From Puffinus mauretanicus (Eukaryota > Chordata > Aves > Procellariiformes > Procellariidae), in NCBI GenBank assembly GCA_023333565.1, contig JAJKFH010003937.1, positions 744,001 to 808,000 on the forward strand: a stretch of 64,000 nt of DNA, read 5' to 3'. Shown piece by piece: positions 1-30,439 of the stretch. Numbering within the stretch: position 1 is the stretch's first letter; each line of letters begins with the position of its first letter. The notes under the pieces were generated by a model. The model ran no database searches. It saw only the letters and a list, made by a program, of their open reading frames with translations, and had not been told where the DNA came from. A program made the position numbers and the translations under genes.

Positions 1-16781
<16,781 letters not shown>

Positions 16782-17315
16782 CCAGAAACATGAGCTGGAT
16801 TTCATGTTTTCTTTTAACAGCGTTGGACTGCTTATATTCTCTCTGTGCTGGTACAGGAAACGTTAGACTTCTGACCAACATTCTGCTTGTTCAGTGGATT
16901 AGTATTGGCCAACAGAGTAACTTCTAATAGATTTAAGGTACAAAATCAGTGTAATTTCACATACTCCAGATGATAATTTTTTTCCTTCTGTATTATGTAT
17001 GCAATGTATTCTTTTACCGGCTGTTACATTCCCCGCTTAACAAATCGATGTTTGCTTCCCTGTGTTGAATAGATTTACCATTATTTCCGCTAAGATTTAC
17101 ACAAAACCTACGCACACAATGTGTGTTGTGGTATTCAGGTATTTATAGGTTAGCTGTGTTTTAACTGGAAATACCATTGTAAAGGAGTAGTTGGTTTAAA
17201 AGAAAACACAATTGGGAAAAAAAGTTTGGTTTATAAACACAAAGAAATCCCAACCAAAATAACCTTTTGAGGATCCCGTGCAGGACTTTAATACTATGAT
17301 ATTTTTCCTAGTGTT

Positions 17316-17321
17316 ATTAAA
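17316..17321 (+). terminator. HTRA1: Candidate HTRA1 poly(A) signal ATTAAA
   Basis: ATTAAA lies 535 bp after the stop codon. G/T-rich sequence follows at about 17342-17390. The implied 3' UTR of about 0.55 kb is near what I recall for mammalian HTRA1. No AATAAA was noticed between the stop codon and this site. Confidence 0.45.
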
Positions 17322-17339
17322 AGAATTCAACAGAACTAC

Positions 17340-20300
17340 TTCTTGTGAGTGCTTCATTTTACTTCCTCTTGTGGGGTGTTTTTCTTTGAACAGCACATCT
17401 GCCTGGAAGGACGTCCTGATGGTCTTTATCATCGTAAACCGAAGCACTTATTTTTCAGTATGTGCTTGTATTTGCGCTCTTGTGCATCTGCTTTTCTTAG
17501 CATGGCTGGCTCGAATTTGTCATGTTGGCTATCACAGATTGCCTGTTTTTCAATACATTGTCCTTATTGTTTTAATTACAGCTTTACCAATGCTTGAAAT
17601 CTGTTTGCCCACTATAGAAGTTGTCATATTGTGGATGACAGATCCTATATCATTCTAGTTCAGTTATTAGGATGTTTGTAACTCTTGTAGATCTGGCCTC
17701 AAGTTCTTTCAAACAGGCTGTTTTAGTCACAATCTTGAGTGCTGGTGTGGGTATGATAGGACCTGGTTTTGACTGAGATATCGAGCATTCCTCTAACATA
17801 GAGACTAATCTTTATACATATATTTATGGATGCCCTTGAAGCTTGGGTAGTGAATGGGATTGTCTTACTGTGAAGTAGAACAATCAACCAAATGTAATTA
17901 CAGTGTAATTGCTCGTTGGGTAAACAATAGGCTAAGCAGCTTTTCTTTTCCTCTGTTGAAATATGTATCTCAGAGAACAAATCCGAGGGCTATATTCAAA
18001 CTTTGGTGACTGTCATTCCTAAACGTGCTCTTCTTTTGGAAACTGCTTCTTAGCAAAACTCTTCAACTGGGTAGCTGGCAGTTTATGATTTTTTTAAAGA
18101 AAGGGCTGTATTCCACGCAATTACAGCAAGAAATCCTCTAGACCCAGATCGCTGACGGTGCTCCTTCTCCCACCACTGCATTTCAGTTCTGTTTCAGCCA
18201 GCTTGTCCCAGTTTGGGGAGCCTCTGTAAATCCTGGGAAAAAAAAAAGCTTACTCACCTGGAATCACTATAAATTTACACAGTCATACAGTGTATTGACA
18301 CTTGACATGACTGAACACCTCATTGCTGATCTACTTGTTCCGTCGCTGTGGTAAATCACCTGTCTGAAAATCTGCCAAGATATTATGGTGCCAAGCGCTG
18401 AAGGTCTACAATACTTTCTAGCATGAAAGCTGCAAAGTAGAATGATCTTGCGGAGTTGCTTTGTAGTATATTTGCACTGCAAGTTCATCTTACCGATGTT
18501 GGTTAACGCTTCAGCTTTCTGTTGAAGTGGTATTATATTTTGCAGACCATCCATGCCCTGTGGAGTGCATGGTGTGGTGACATACAGCTCTTGGCAAAAA
18601 TGAATTAAAAAATCTCACCTACCTTTTCTGCTTCTGCACCTAACCCAGCTAGCAAAAATTAAGCTAAATTCCCGAAGCCAGGAAATTGTGTTTAAAACAG
18701 AAGTTATTTTTCATCTGCCTTTTTATTTCCAAACAAGTAGTTGCGTAATTTACAGAGCTGGTTGATTCTCTTTCTTCCTGTTGTTTGTTGTTGTGGTCTC
18801 TTAATATGCAAAACCATTAATTATTTTTTTTGCCTTGGTTTCTAGCTAGCCGCTTTGGGCTTAGCAATGAAGTCCCTAGCACAGCACATCTTTATGCCTG
18901 TGCTTTACATAGATACTGCTGTGAGGCATAACTGCCGCAGGACAGCGGCTCGGGTTTGCAGGCGCGATAGGAAAGAGGCAAATGAACTTGACTGCTGTAA
19001 AGGGTTTTCTTTCGCCACTGGGATTAGTGAAATATTTGAGCAGCTTTCTAAGCTGTTTAGTCAAGGCCCGTAGCTCCATCTAGTGGGATGCGAGATGGTC
19101 TCTTATTGCCGCCAGTCCTTGTCCATCCTAGATTTGAAAGTGGTTTTCTGCTTTACCTTTTTTATTTATAATTAATTACTGTGCATCAGATATCCAGAAC
19201 CACGTGCATATCCTGAAAAATGTTTAGAATTTACTCTTCTAGTATCCAACCATGTTTGCAGCTGCCCAAATGGTTTCTTACAATCAAAATTGTCTCTAAA
19301 TGAAGTATTTAAAATAAGATTACTGATAAGCAGAGACACAGAAGCAGGGTTTGTCTTTAATGCAATTAATTAGCATGTATTTTTGATGTATTATTGGGTT
19401 GTAGATTTGGAATGGTTTTTATTCTTTGTTGCTTCAAGGCACAGTTCTTTCCAAAGTGCAATTGAAAATACTTTGTACAGAATAGCTTTGGCACAGTTTG
19501 TATAACTATCAGTTTCCTGGAAATTTTAGCAAGTGTTGGACGCTAAATCAGGGAAATTGGACATTCTGGCTTGATTTTCGGTATTTTGGAATGTCTGAAA
19601 TGGAAACTGGAGTTGCTGCGTATGTGATGCCGAGTAGATGGCTACGTGTGGCTACCCTCAGAGGTAGTTTTGAAAAGCTAGTTCACTTATTCCATGAGGG
19701 AAATGTCTTGAGCTGTAAAAGAAATGATCATGACTAACAATTGTCTGGTTTCTGTGGCTTGTATGCCAAGCAGCAAAGTCCTGTGGTTTCAATACCAGAG
19801 GACTTTTTTTTCCTTTTTTTTTTTTTTTCCCCCCTCCATCCCTCCCCATAACTATTTTGTATTTATGTTAAGGAAGCTGAGGACGTTTTTAAAACTACAT
19901 CTTTCCAAATTACAGTGAGAGACACATCTAGTAGGGCATTAGATTATATACATGTTCTTATTGTATATCGGAAAAATACTGTAGAGGTGATTAAAACTGT
20001 AGTTGCAAATATCAAATATCCAGGAGAAATAGTGGTGATCAAGAAGTTAGCAGTCACCAACCCAGAGCAGTGAATGACGAGTGCCACTGAGTATTTATTT
20101 GCATGCGATGGTAGGTCACTGCAGGAGTCCTTTTCATCCTTAGAGTGATAATAAAGAAATGTTCATTGGAGGTTCCAGGGTTCTCCTTGATTGAATTATA
20201 TTTGAGATTATTCCTGCTGTTCCTAAATTCCCGTATTATTTCACGCCGTTTCCTCTTCCAGCTAGAAAATAAGGATGTGACTTGGCATCCTTTACTCAGT

Positions 20301-23300
20301 TTCCCCCCCTCCCTTTGCGCTAACTCCCTCCTCGTTAGCACTGCTGATGACTGGAAAGGAAACATCTGACTGATGTTAAGTCAGACTTTGAAGTTAAATG
20401 TCAGCAAGCTGTTGTGAGGCTTTCTTCACACCGAGAGACAGAAACATCCCCAAGAGACAGAAAGGAGCCAGGCAGAGAAGTGATGGCTAAAGGTCTGCCT
20501 CATCTTGCTGTACCCGTGACTTTAGGCTGCAAACCTCAGCCCGGCAACCTCCCAGATCCCAAAATTCAACCAGCATCGGATAAAGTCGTGTGGAGGCGAA
20601 GGGGTTGGTAGCACGACTCGTAATCTGAAGGGCATCGTCATTCTCTGATTTTACATTCTTAGTGTGTGTACGCTGTACGTCTGTACATCCTACGCTGTGT
20701 GTCCCGCTGTGCTGTACAGGTGTCTGACACACTCCGGCTGTTTTGTTCCCCTCAACCCCCAAACTCCATGCTCTTGTGCAAGATGCTGGGAAGGCAGGGC
20801 TGGACCCACTGGGCCCCAGGAATTAATCCAGTTTAGCCTCTTTGCACTGTCACTCTGTGAATATGCAATAACTTGATCTGGTAAGTGTTACTTACTGCAC
20901 AAAATTACTGCTAAAACCAGTGCATATGTAATTCGACTAATTGGACGGAGGAAGTGAGGAAGGAGGCTACCAGAGCAGCTCTTCAATTTAATCTGCATTT
21001 TCTGGAAAGTTTTCCTCCAATTTTCATGGTTTTGTTTAGTAGTCATGGTACTGCAATATCCGTCCCCATAAACTCTCCGGGAAAGTGGATAATAATTAGG
21101 AATTGATTAGAGAGAAAATGAGTCAGAGCTAAAGCATGGGAGTCAAATTTACTGAATTTGGTAAAGAATTAACTTTAGTAGCTTGGAAATACTGCATAAC
21201 GTGCTGGAGAGGAAAATTAAATATTTGTTCTGTTCATTCCTTTTCTGTTGAGTGTTTATGCAGAGAGCACAGTGATTTTCAGAAAGCTTGCAATGTGAAT
21301 ATCTGAGGGAAACGGAGCGCGTGACGGCAGCCGGGGGGCGTAGGGCGCTGCGCGGTGGCAGCTGCTTGGTTCAGCTGCACCCGTTGCTGCTGGACTCACT
21401 GCGCAGACAGGGCTCAAAGGGTCCAGATCTTCCACACAGCAACTTCCTATCAATGTCTCTGATAAATAGAAATTTTTTCGAAGCCGATCGAGATGAAAAG
21501 TGATTATGGAAAAGCACGTCAGTTAATTTTTTCTGTGGTTTTTTTTAGTACAGAAAGGATTTTCTATTTAAAGACTCATGTACAAATACATAAAACTACC
21601 TTCCCTGAATAATTAAAGCAGTTGGTCCATCTTCCTAATAAAACCAGACCAGTCTTCCTTCTCTTCCTCCATTCCATTCCTTTCATAATTTCAATTCACT
21701 TTCACTGCTTTTTTTCTTAGGTTTATACTTTTAACTGCTGTTGAACAGGCTTATCACAGCACTGAATCTGGTCCTGGACTTTGCATTTTTCTTACGTGCT
21801 CAGTTGCTTTCATTTGAAGCCCCGTGGCAGGCAGAGTTTAAGCCCCATTACTTAGGACTAATTAATCCCATTTTCTTTTGATCTCCAAGGTAAACTTGCG
21901 AACTGAGACCTTTCCCAGCTGACGATTCTTTTGCAGCGCTTGCATGAGAAGCGAAGTTTTGCATCGTCCTGCTTGTCCCTGTTGGGTTTTTGGGGCAGGT
22001 GGCACACGCGGGGCTGCTGCATTTCTTCTGACTCCCGTTCATGGGCTGTGGCGGCTTCCAGTGGAAGCATAACCTTCCTTTCCCCTCTGAACTGGAGCTA
22101 ATGGTGCAGATCACTGCTCTGCAGAGGAAAATACAGGTGTGAGGTGTTATTGGTGGAGCAAGCTGTGATTTAGGCTGTGTCTGTGCGGTAGCTGTGGGGT
22201 CTTGCTGTGTCTGCCTGGCTGCCCCCATTTCCCAAAGCTGAGAGAGGAGCAGCAGCCCATGGGGCTCATCTCCAGGAGAACTAGGTATTTCTGAGAACCT
22301 CTGGTCAGGTAAGTCCACGAGGGGGCGAATTGAAGCTTAAACACTCACCACCATCTCTGTGGAAGCTGCACGTGCTGTGTCTGGAGGTTGCCCTTTCTGC
22401 TGGTGCTGTGTACAGCGGTGCTGAGCCGGGGTGAGCACTCGCAGGGGGAAGAGCAGATGTCCGTGGAAGCCTGGACTGAGTGTTCAGAAAGAAGGAGCTG
22501 CAAGTTGTTCTCGTAACAGAGTTGATTTCAACTTTCTGAGGGACTGGGCAGGTCTGGCAAGGAGAGGGTGGGTTTTGTCTGCGTCTTGGGCAAGTTCACG
22601 TGTCTGGCAAGGAAAGAGGGTTGACGGTCTGGATTGGAAACCTAGAAAGTTTCAGGATGCTGTGACTGGTTTAAAATCCTGTACAGCTTTGCTCCTATAG
22701 GAAGAGAAAAAAAAAAAACAAACCAAACCTGCAAGTCAACCAGAAACAGGTAAATATAACAGAAAAGAAGCTCTAGCACCCTCTGGTGCAAAACAAACCT
22801 GTAATAAAGCACACCGGTAATTAACTGGAGAATGAGGACACTTCCTCACATCTGAATCGGAAAGCATGGTCAGAGACAGTATCTTGCTTGACAAGAAGGG
22901 TGCCGGTGAGGCCAGGGGAGGCTGAGAGCTCAACTGCAATTTGAATTGCGGAATGCGGTTGTGCCAGCACGATCGCAGCGTTGCTCCGGCCGCTTAGGAG
23001 ATGGGGCTTGTGAAAGTAAGGGTTAGTCGCCATCTGAGGTTGAGGGGGTACATCTCGTCCGGATTGGAGGCTGGGATCTTGTAAGGAAACCTTCCTTTTG
23101 AAGAGGGGAACAACTAGTCATTGGCAAAAGAATGCTGCCTTTCACCAGCATGGTTAGCGGGAGAGGAATATTTTATTGATGTAACAGAGAAGGGTTTACT
23201 GCCGCGTAAATGTCACCATTACATATACAGACTTATGTAAACACTGAAGCTATGAGATGCATCTTATTTCTTTCTTACAATCTATTAGTTTTGCTTTTAT

Positions 23301-26300
23301 TTATCCTCAGCTAAGTGGTTTTTTTGGTTTGTTTAATGAAAAAGCTCTTCACAAGAGAAGGCAGGAGCGCTGTGCAGAAGGAAGGGCTCTACTGGGATCG
23401 GTTCCAGCCTGTGCAACAGCTTCCTGCGAGCACTGAGGGACACTGCAAACCTTGCCACCATGCGCAAAGGCTTCCTCTGCTCAAATTGCTTTATTGCCTG
23501 AAGAACAGAGTAAATTTTTTTTTTTTTTTTTTTTTGTTAAAAGCTAGTCTGCCAAAGCTCTCTGCTCAACAGTTTCTGTCCTGGGGGAACACACAGAGTA
23601 AGATCAAATCAAATCCCATGCTGCAGATGTTCATAGTGTGATTTGTTACTAGAAATGCTAAATACTGCAGCTCCTCTCTTGCTACAACTCAAGATAGGAA
23701 GTGGGAGCAGCTTTAAATCCCTTGCCTTTTTATCTCATTTGGAGCCTCATGTCGCGAGCTCGGTTGCGTACAGCAGAACAACTTCAGGGCTGTTGCCTGG
23801 TAAGTCACAAGGGATATTCCTCCAACCACACGCAATATCTCCATGGCACACGTGGCTGGAGAGGCGATGCATCTCCTGTGCACAGTCCAGTCATTTGCAC
23901 TTGAATCAATCCTGTCTGAGGTTTCCATAAATTTGCCGACTCCCATCAGCTGTACAATTAGGTTTTTTTCCTGACAGTGAATAATCCTTCAGGTTGTTAC
24001 TGAATTTACTACTTACCCTGTCTGCTATCAGCCTGGACTTTGCATGTGGTCTGCTTCCTCTTTCCAGCAACCGACTCTATATTTGAAGACTGCTATTGCA
24101 TCCCCCCCTCTCGGCTTTTTTCCTCTGAAGATGGAGGACAATTGTCCTCAGCAATTATTTTAATTTTTTTTTTATCTCAGTTCACATTTTCTATACCTGT
24201 CCTCATTACTGGGCTCCTTTCAGTTGATTCAAATCCTTCTTGAAGTGAAGTGCCTGGCCAAGGGGCATCACTTGCAGCCGTATGGATGAAGTGCAGCCAC
24301 GCGCAATGGTCCACCTGCACCTTCTAGCAACTCAGGAGAGGCTGAAAATTCATTTATCTGTGGCTAGCAGTGGAGTGATTTTTATATAGGATAATATTTA
24401 TTCTTTAATTCTGGCTTCAGTCTGTGAGGGTTTGAAATTCCAGCCTGGTTTTGGCACCCGGTTCCCCTCTCCAGGAGCTGCTGTGCTGGCTCACAGCGCT
24501 CGTGTACCCCGTGTATCTGTGGCACCGTGTCCACTGGTCGTTAGCACCATCCAGCTAGACTTACCTTGTTTATGTTAAATATTTAGTGGTATTGTTTTGA
24601 TGCAATGTGGGTATGTAGTAGTAAGTTGATGAATGCATAATACAATTTACAATTATTTTTTTCAGTAAATTATTAATCCATTTTCAAGAAGAGATACTGC
24701 ACACTATTTTATGTGTGATCTCATGAGAACAGAGGCCTTTGTGTCTCAGTTCTCATAGTTCACATCATCGCAGCAGTAAAACATTATCAAAGAATCTTAT
24801 GTTTACTGCTTAGTTCTACATAGCTTCCATATTAAATTACATACAGTATACTAATATATAAAAAAGTATACTACCCATATTACTGCAAGTAACGTTTTCT
24901 GGTGGGATAGTTTTCTTTCTTGGTAGTCTGTCTGCTCTTCGGTACTTCTGCAGGCTGTCTGTGCTGATTGAACTGCTCTCTTGTAGCTCTGACTCACTTT
25001 TTCTTCAGCTGTTTCCCTCGCAAATTAGGGCATCACACACAATCTCCCATATTAGAAAATCTTTATACGTAACGGGCTTTCCCCTGCAGCTGCAGCTACA
25101 CCACGCTGTTGTTGGCCATCAGATAAACTGAAGATTGAACACGGCTATGTACCTTCTCATCTTTATCACAGAAGTGCTAGGCTTGCTTAAACAGAAATCA
25201 CGTGGTAGAAGGTTTGCTGCTAAAATTGAAAGGGTTATTTATTTTATCTGTCTTGATCTAGATGTCATGATATCCAGATGTTACTGTACGGAAATCTTTA
25301 CGTAATTTTCATATAACCATCAAATAGCTATAACATGCTATTAACCACTTATTTTATGTAATTGTAAATCCTGTTGTTTAGAATCAACCATTAATTATTA
25401 CATTCAAATATGATAATTGCCTGTGCAAACCCCTTTGGTCAAAATTACATCTGCACATTGTATTATGTTAACTACGCTGCTACTACTAAAACTTGAAATT
25501 TGCACTCATTACAGCAAAACAACTCGAGCAACCTACCAAACGAGGTTAGCTTCTGCATGTCAGGATGCCTACGTGAGAATTTGTTTTATGGCAATTCATT
25601 TTCTTGAGTCTGTTTTCTTTGCCTGCATATCTCATAGGCAACAAGAACTCAGAAGGGTTAAATCAGTCTTTCCAAGATGAACTGATGTCCAAGTCAAGAG
25701 TATATAGGTTCTTCTACAGAAGTGGGCATTGCTCAGAAAGGACCAAGACGTACAGTCTGGCATGGGCTTTGCAGGAGTCGGACAGACTTGTATTTACAAA
25801 AATGCATCATATTATGACTTTTTTTTTTTCCTTTTTATGTTGTTTGAGCCATTCTATGATAGATCCTGAATGGGAACTTGGCAAAGGTGCCCTGTTGTTG
25901 CAGGTGTCATTGAAAGTGAAGTAGGTCAGCATGATACTGGGTTGACAGCTGGTGCAACGAGTGGGGTGGCACCACCCTGGAGTTCCCCTGGGACTCAAAG
26001 TCCTATTCGAAGGGTCAGGCAGGGCTGGGTGTTGGTAAGAAATAGGGTTTTCTGGGAGAATTTTGCCTCTGAGTTTTGCCTGGCACCTCATTATTGTGAT
26101 ATGCTGCCTGCATGTTTTTTGTAAAATGGTGTTTGCGATTCTCATAGCTGCTGCCCTGCAGGGAATCGGGTTGGGATCTGCTTTAGGGGATTTTCTGTTT
26201 CTGAATCAGACCCTTGCCAACCCTCAGCCACAGCAGGGAAATTGTGCTTCCAGGAGAGTCTGCTTCAGCAAAGAAATATAATAAATTTATTTAAAACAAA

Positions 26301-26486
26301 GGCCACGGAAAATTATTCCCAGACACTGCGCAGTGACTCTGAAGAACAAGGAATGGGAAGTGGCACAGAAACCCAAGGCAGAGAAAATTGCCTTGATCTG
26401 ATCCCAAACCTCCTGCAGAAGGCCAGTGCAGGGGTAAGGAGAGCTGGGGCTGTCTCCACCGACAGCATCGCTGCCAGGCTGGAGCC
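17340..26486. other. Intergenic region, no gene seen
   Basis: About 9 kb between HTRA1 and the DMBT1 cluster contains only short open frames without recognisable domains, plus low-complexity tracts (a pyrimidine run at 19804-19846, T21 at 23515-23535). The longest unexplained frame, 156 codons on the minus strand at 21848-22318, shows no family features. Confidence 0.6.
23515..23535. repeat. T21 homopolymer
   Basis: A run of 21 T lies in intergenic DNA. It could be the A-tail of an old minus-strand retroposon or simple slippage; no element body was recognised beside it. Confidence 0.7.
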
Positions 26487-26553
26487 ATGGCCAGGGGCTG
26501 GTCCTTCAGAGCAGGGACCTGTATTTGGGCGCTGTTGGTCATTCATGGCTTTG
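26487..26553 (+). CDS. Orphan candidate signal-peptide exon
   Basis: An ATG in a strong context (GGAGCCATGG) opens 22 codons beginning MARGWSFRAGTCIWALLVIH, then one base and a consensus GTAAGT donor. It has a basic start, a short hydrophobic core (CIWALLVI) and small residues at the end, as in a signal peptide. Its length (67 bp) and phase (1) exactly match the two DMBT1-like leader exons at 33250 and 51282, so it could splice to any phase-1 linker or SRCR exon downstream. I found no partner exon before 33 kb and no TATA box at the expected distance. It may be an alternative first exon, a relic, or chance. Confidence 0.3.
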
Positions 26554-29500
26554 GTAAGTGCTTGGGCTTCGCTGAGTGCAGCCTTACATGTCTGAATTTC
26601 TGGCATTTGGTGTTGGAAGTCAATTTTGCCTCCAAATATTGCTCTGAGTACTCAGGAGGCTGGAGGACACTCGGCAAGTACTATGCGGTATTTTGGAAAA
26701 CAGGATAATGAAGAAGGACACAACTGCAGAATGCAGTCATGTGTTTGTGCTGGTCAAACAGCCGTTCCCCTCATGAAGCATATTTTTGTGGTTTCCTTTT
26801 TTTCTTTTAAATGTCTTTATGGGCACAGTCTTTCTCCTTTTTAACAGAAATGCCCTTGGCTTTGACTTTTTGTCTGGCTGTGGGCTTATTTATTTTGTCA
26901 GGATGGCAGAAGTATTTGATGCAATCACAAGTCATATTGAGAAAAGGAGGCATAACTGCTAAGTTTAGAACTAGCAGTGACCAGCTCAGCCCAGCTGATT
27001 TCAAGAAACTGTTGCCCTGAATTCAAAACTAGGTGGGATGGATTGTTTAGGAAGTTGGCCAAACTGTATAGGCAAAAGAATGCGTTAATAGTATATAGCA
27101 CTGTTACTTTCTCTCCTGCTGCATAAACAATGTGGGAACATTGTCAATATTTGTGTCAAAGCAGCATTAAGCTTTATTTAATAACAAAACAAAATGTTTT
27201 GCAATTTTGGGGTGAAGCAATTCACGACAGGTTGTGAACGTTAGCACCAAATTTGGTTTTGGGGTTCTTGGTTACAAGAAAATGTGAAATTTCAAGCTGT
27301 GACATCTGTCAAATGCTTCTGGTTACCCTTAAGTTTATGGTAACATTTTTACCTTTCAATGAAATTTTATGGGACTGTGGTTTAATGGATCATTCTACTA
27401 ATTATTTTCCTTTCTGTGTTCAGCAAACAATAAGAGACCCATCCCTCTTCCGCAAGCTACTGCTCACCCTTTCCAACTGCTGTTTTGTCGGGTATTAGAT
27501 CAAGTTTCTTCAACAAGCACAAGGCAAGATTCAAGGGAGATCTTAGATGGATGGAAGCTGAACCGCCCTTCCCTATCTGTTGCTGGCATCTGTTGCCACC
27601 AACCTTGGAGGCACTTAAATTTGGTTTTTGGGAATCAGACGTTTAGCACCTGCCTAAGAGGTCTGAAATGGTGGGTGGTCTCAGCGAGTGCCCTATGTGC
27701 TGTGACTGGATGAAGCTACTTGCAGATGGGAAAGTAGAAGCCATTTTCCCTCTGAGCATGGGTGGTTCCCATCTTCAAATGGCTTAAGAGTTAATCTGTT
27801 CAGCAAGGAGATGCCCAAGGTGAGAAGGGGTCAAATCCATCTATCTCAACCCAGAAAACACTTGACTATTGGTTGGCCAGGGTAGGAGAGGTCTCTGTGC
27901 TTCTTCCTGCATGGTGCCAGACACGAAGAATTGCAGGCTGAGGAGCAGCTTTTTAGCAGTGGCTGAAGGCTGCTTAAAAGCGTGCAAGCCTCAGTCCTCG
28001 TCCCTGCTCCAGGTCGCGTTACTGTCTCTCTGTTCCCATAACTGTTTATGTAAGCCTTAGGTATTCAGACTTCATAGTGACAAGGATATTTTCTGAGATT
28101 ATATTTTTCATTTATTTTTCCTTTGCCATTGAGCCTTTATCTGTCTTTACCAGCTGCAGGGCTGAGTGTGTTGGTTTAAGGAGTGAAGAGTGTATGTTCA
28201 CATAAGGGGTAACTCGTGCTCCGACACACCATATAATACGTTGGGGTGTTTATTACCAGAAAGTAAACAGGGATCAAACAGTTCCTGCGCTGCAAAATGT
28301 CCCCTTACTGTAAAGTAAAAGCGTTTGATTTCTGTTATCTCATACAGACCTTTGGTAAACAGATCTTGTTGCATTCAGATGTGGTAATGAGCTTGCGTAA
28401 CTCTTGGGTGCGAAGAAGAGGTCGGCGTTCGTTAGCTGGGGTAGGTTGGAGTCAGTGGAGGTCTGGGAGAGGGAGAGGAGCTGGGAGCAGATGAGGGGCA
28501 ACCAACAGGAACACAAAATGAAGACTAGGCACAAGTTTTGTGTCTTTCATGACCATCTGCCGAGTACCTTTCCCAGATAATCCCAAGGGCCCTCTCTTCC
28601 TCAACAGTTCAACACCTCTTTCAGGCATGGGCAAGCAGTTAAATAATAGCAGAGCTGGTGAATAATAAATTCTTCAGTTGCAATCTTACACTGCCTCAAA
28701 AGAACAGTGTAGTTTTGCTCTCAGGTTCTTCAAGCTTTAAAAAATAGATTGGGTCAATTTCCAACAACTTTATTTGAAACATTTCATTATGGCAGGTACA
28801 GAACAGAAATTTTTTACACTTTAGCATTTTGCTCACATGAAATTGTGAGCTGAAATGTTTGCTGAATTTGACCTGAATTTGTGATGAGCCTTCTTTCTTC
28901 CCATTTTTCAGAAATATTCAGTCCAGCCAGGGGTACGGTTACTGTTCAGGAACATGTTGTAGATCCTGAGTATTACAAGATCAGTACAATTATTTCCTCA
29001 CGTAGCTCTTGGCTCTCACAAAGAGCTGTCCTCACCTGCTTACTTGGATACTCTCAGCTGTGCCACACCAGGCACGGGTCCTGGCCAAACACTCGCTGCT
29101 CTCCTGCAGAGCCCTCTTCTGAGCTATTACTGTGGATCTAAATGCCATTCCTCTTGGGGAAGGAGGAGCCAGCAATGGAGCAGAGAAGAAAAGGGCTGGG
29201 AAAGGAACAGTAAACCAAGAGAAAGAGGGTGAGTAAGAGGAGTGGTAGCCCCACATAGCCATGTGGTGGGGACTGCAGTGTCTATGCAGTTGCCCACAGC
29301 TGTGACTCCTCTGTTGCTGGTACATTGCAATCAAGTAAGATCTTCAATGAGCTCTGTTCTCGTTGCACGTGGGCTCTCAGACATCCATAGCGAACACAGC
29401 CAGAGCTGTGTAACATGAAAAACGGGGTGAACTGAAGAACAAGCTTGCAGAAGTGGTGCTGAGGGAAGCTGTGGAGTATGAGCTAAAGGGCTGTACGGCT

Positions 29501-30430
29501 GAACAAAGCAGCCGGGGAGGACGGGAACTGAGGAGTGCAAGCAAGTCTTCTACAAGGAAAGTCAATTTGACACCATATTCTATTGTTTACAAATTGTCAG
29601 ATGCACCACCTTACTTGTACACATTTGTTCCTTAACGGCCACCGAGAAACGACTATTACTGGAAGCAAGTGCGGCGGAGGGGTGGCAGGAGGCCTCTGTA
29701 CGAGGAGAGAAGCCAGTATTCCCATGGTCAAGCTGCACGGCTGTCTCCAGTTGCTGACTGAATTAATTAATCATCTTCACTGTTCCAAGCAAACATAGCT
29801 TAATCATAAAGCTTGATTTCATTATGCAACAAAACCATTCCGGCCTTGCAATTTGCTTTGGTAACACTTGTGTAAACAAAGCTTTAGACAGAGGTACAAG
29901 GAGAGCGAACAAATGGGAGAGAGGACGGGGATCAGGGGAAGGTGTGTGCCATGGAGGGTCTCTCAGCTTGGGCTGAGTGATTGGGACGTCCTTTCTGCCC
30001 CATGCTAGGGATGCCCCCATTTGATGCTGCAATAGAAATTATGGTATCAGTTGAATTTAAAGGAGTTAGTGGGAACTGATCGATAATAATAATTAATAAA
30101 AAAGTGTCAACAACTTACATCCTTTCTCCCACCCAAAAGGCAAACATTTTATCGCATAGCTGACTTTGAAAGCAAGCATGGATCCAAACTGAAGCTAATG
30201 TTTGCACACACCCTCAACAAGTTCCAGTTCTGGCAAAATGAGCCAAGAGTCAACAAAGAAGCCCCCCCCATCAGCCATCCTACCTGGTGGGAAGAAAGGT
30301 TGTTTTGTGCAAAAGGCAGGTCAATACCAAAGGACTGGTTTTGCCACTGGCTCTTTGGATTTTTTTTCTGCAGTATCATGTAGTGACCACTACAAATGGA
30401 GCAAATGCAATCCAGCACGGTAAACGGAAG
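26554..30430. other. Intergenic or intronic DNA, no exon seen
   Basis: No SRCR, CUB or ZP coding sequence was recognised on either strand. A reasonable acceptor at 28912 opens a phase-compatible frame, but it runs to a stop without a usable donor or family similarity. Confidence 0.5.
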
Positions 30431-30439
30431 GAGTGGTTT

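Noticed and set aside
21848..22318. 156-codon minus-strand open frame in intergenic DNA
   Set aside because: No recognisable domain, no signal peptide, and no supporting splice or promoter context. A frame of this length is plausible by chance in moderately GC-rich sequence.
28912..29141. Acceptor-like TTTTTCAG followed by an open frame, tested as partner of the orphan leader at 26487
   Set aside because: No phase-compatible donor before the stop and no similarity to SRCR, CUB, ZP or linker sequence.
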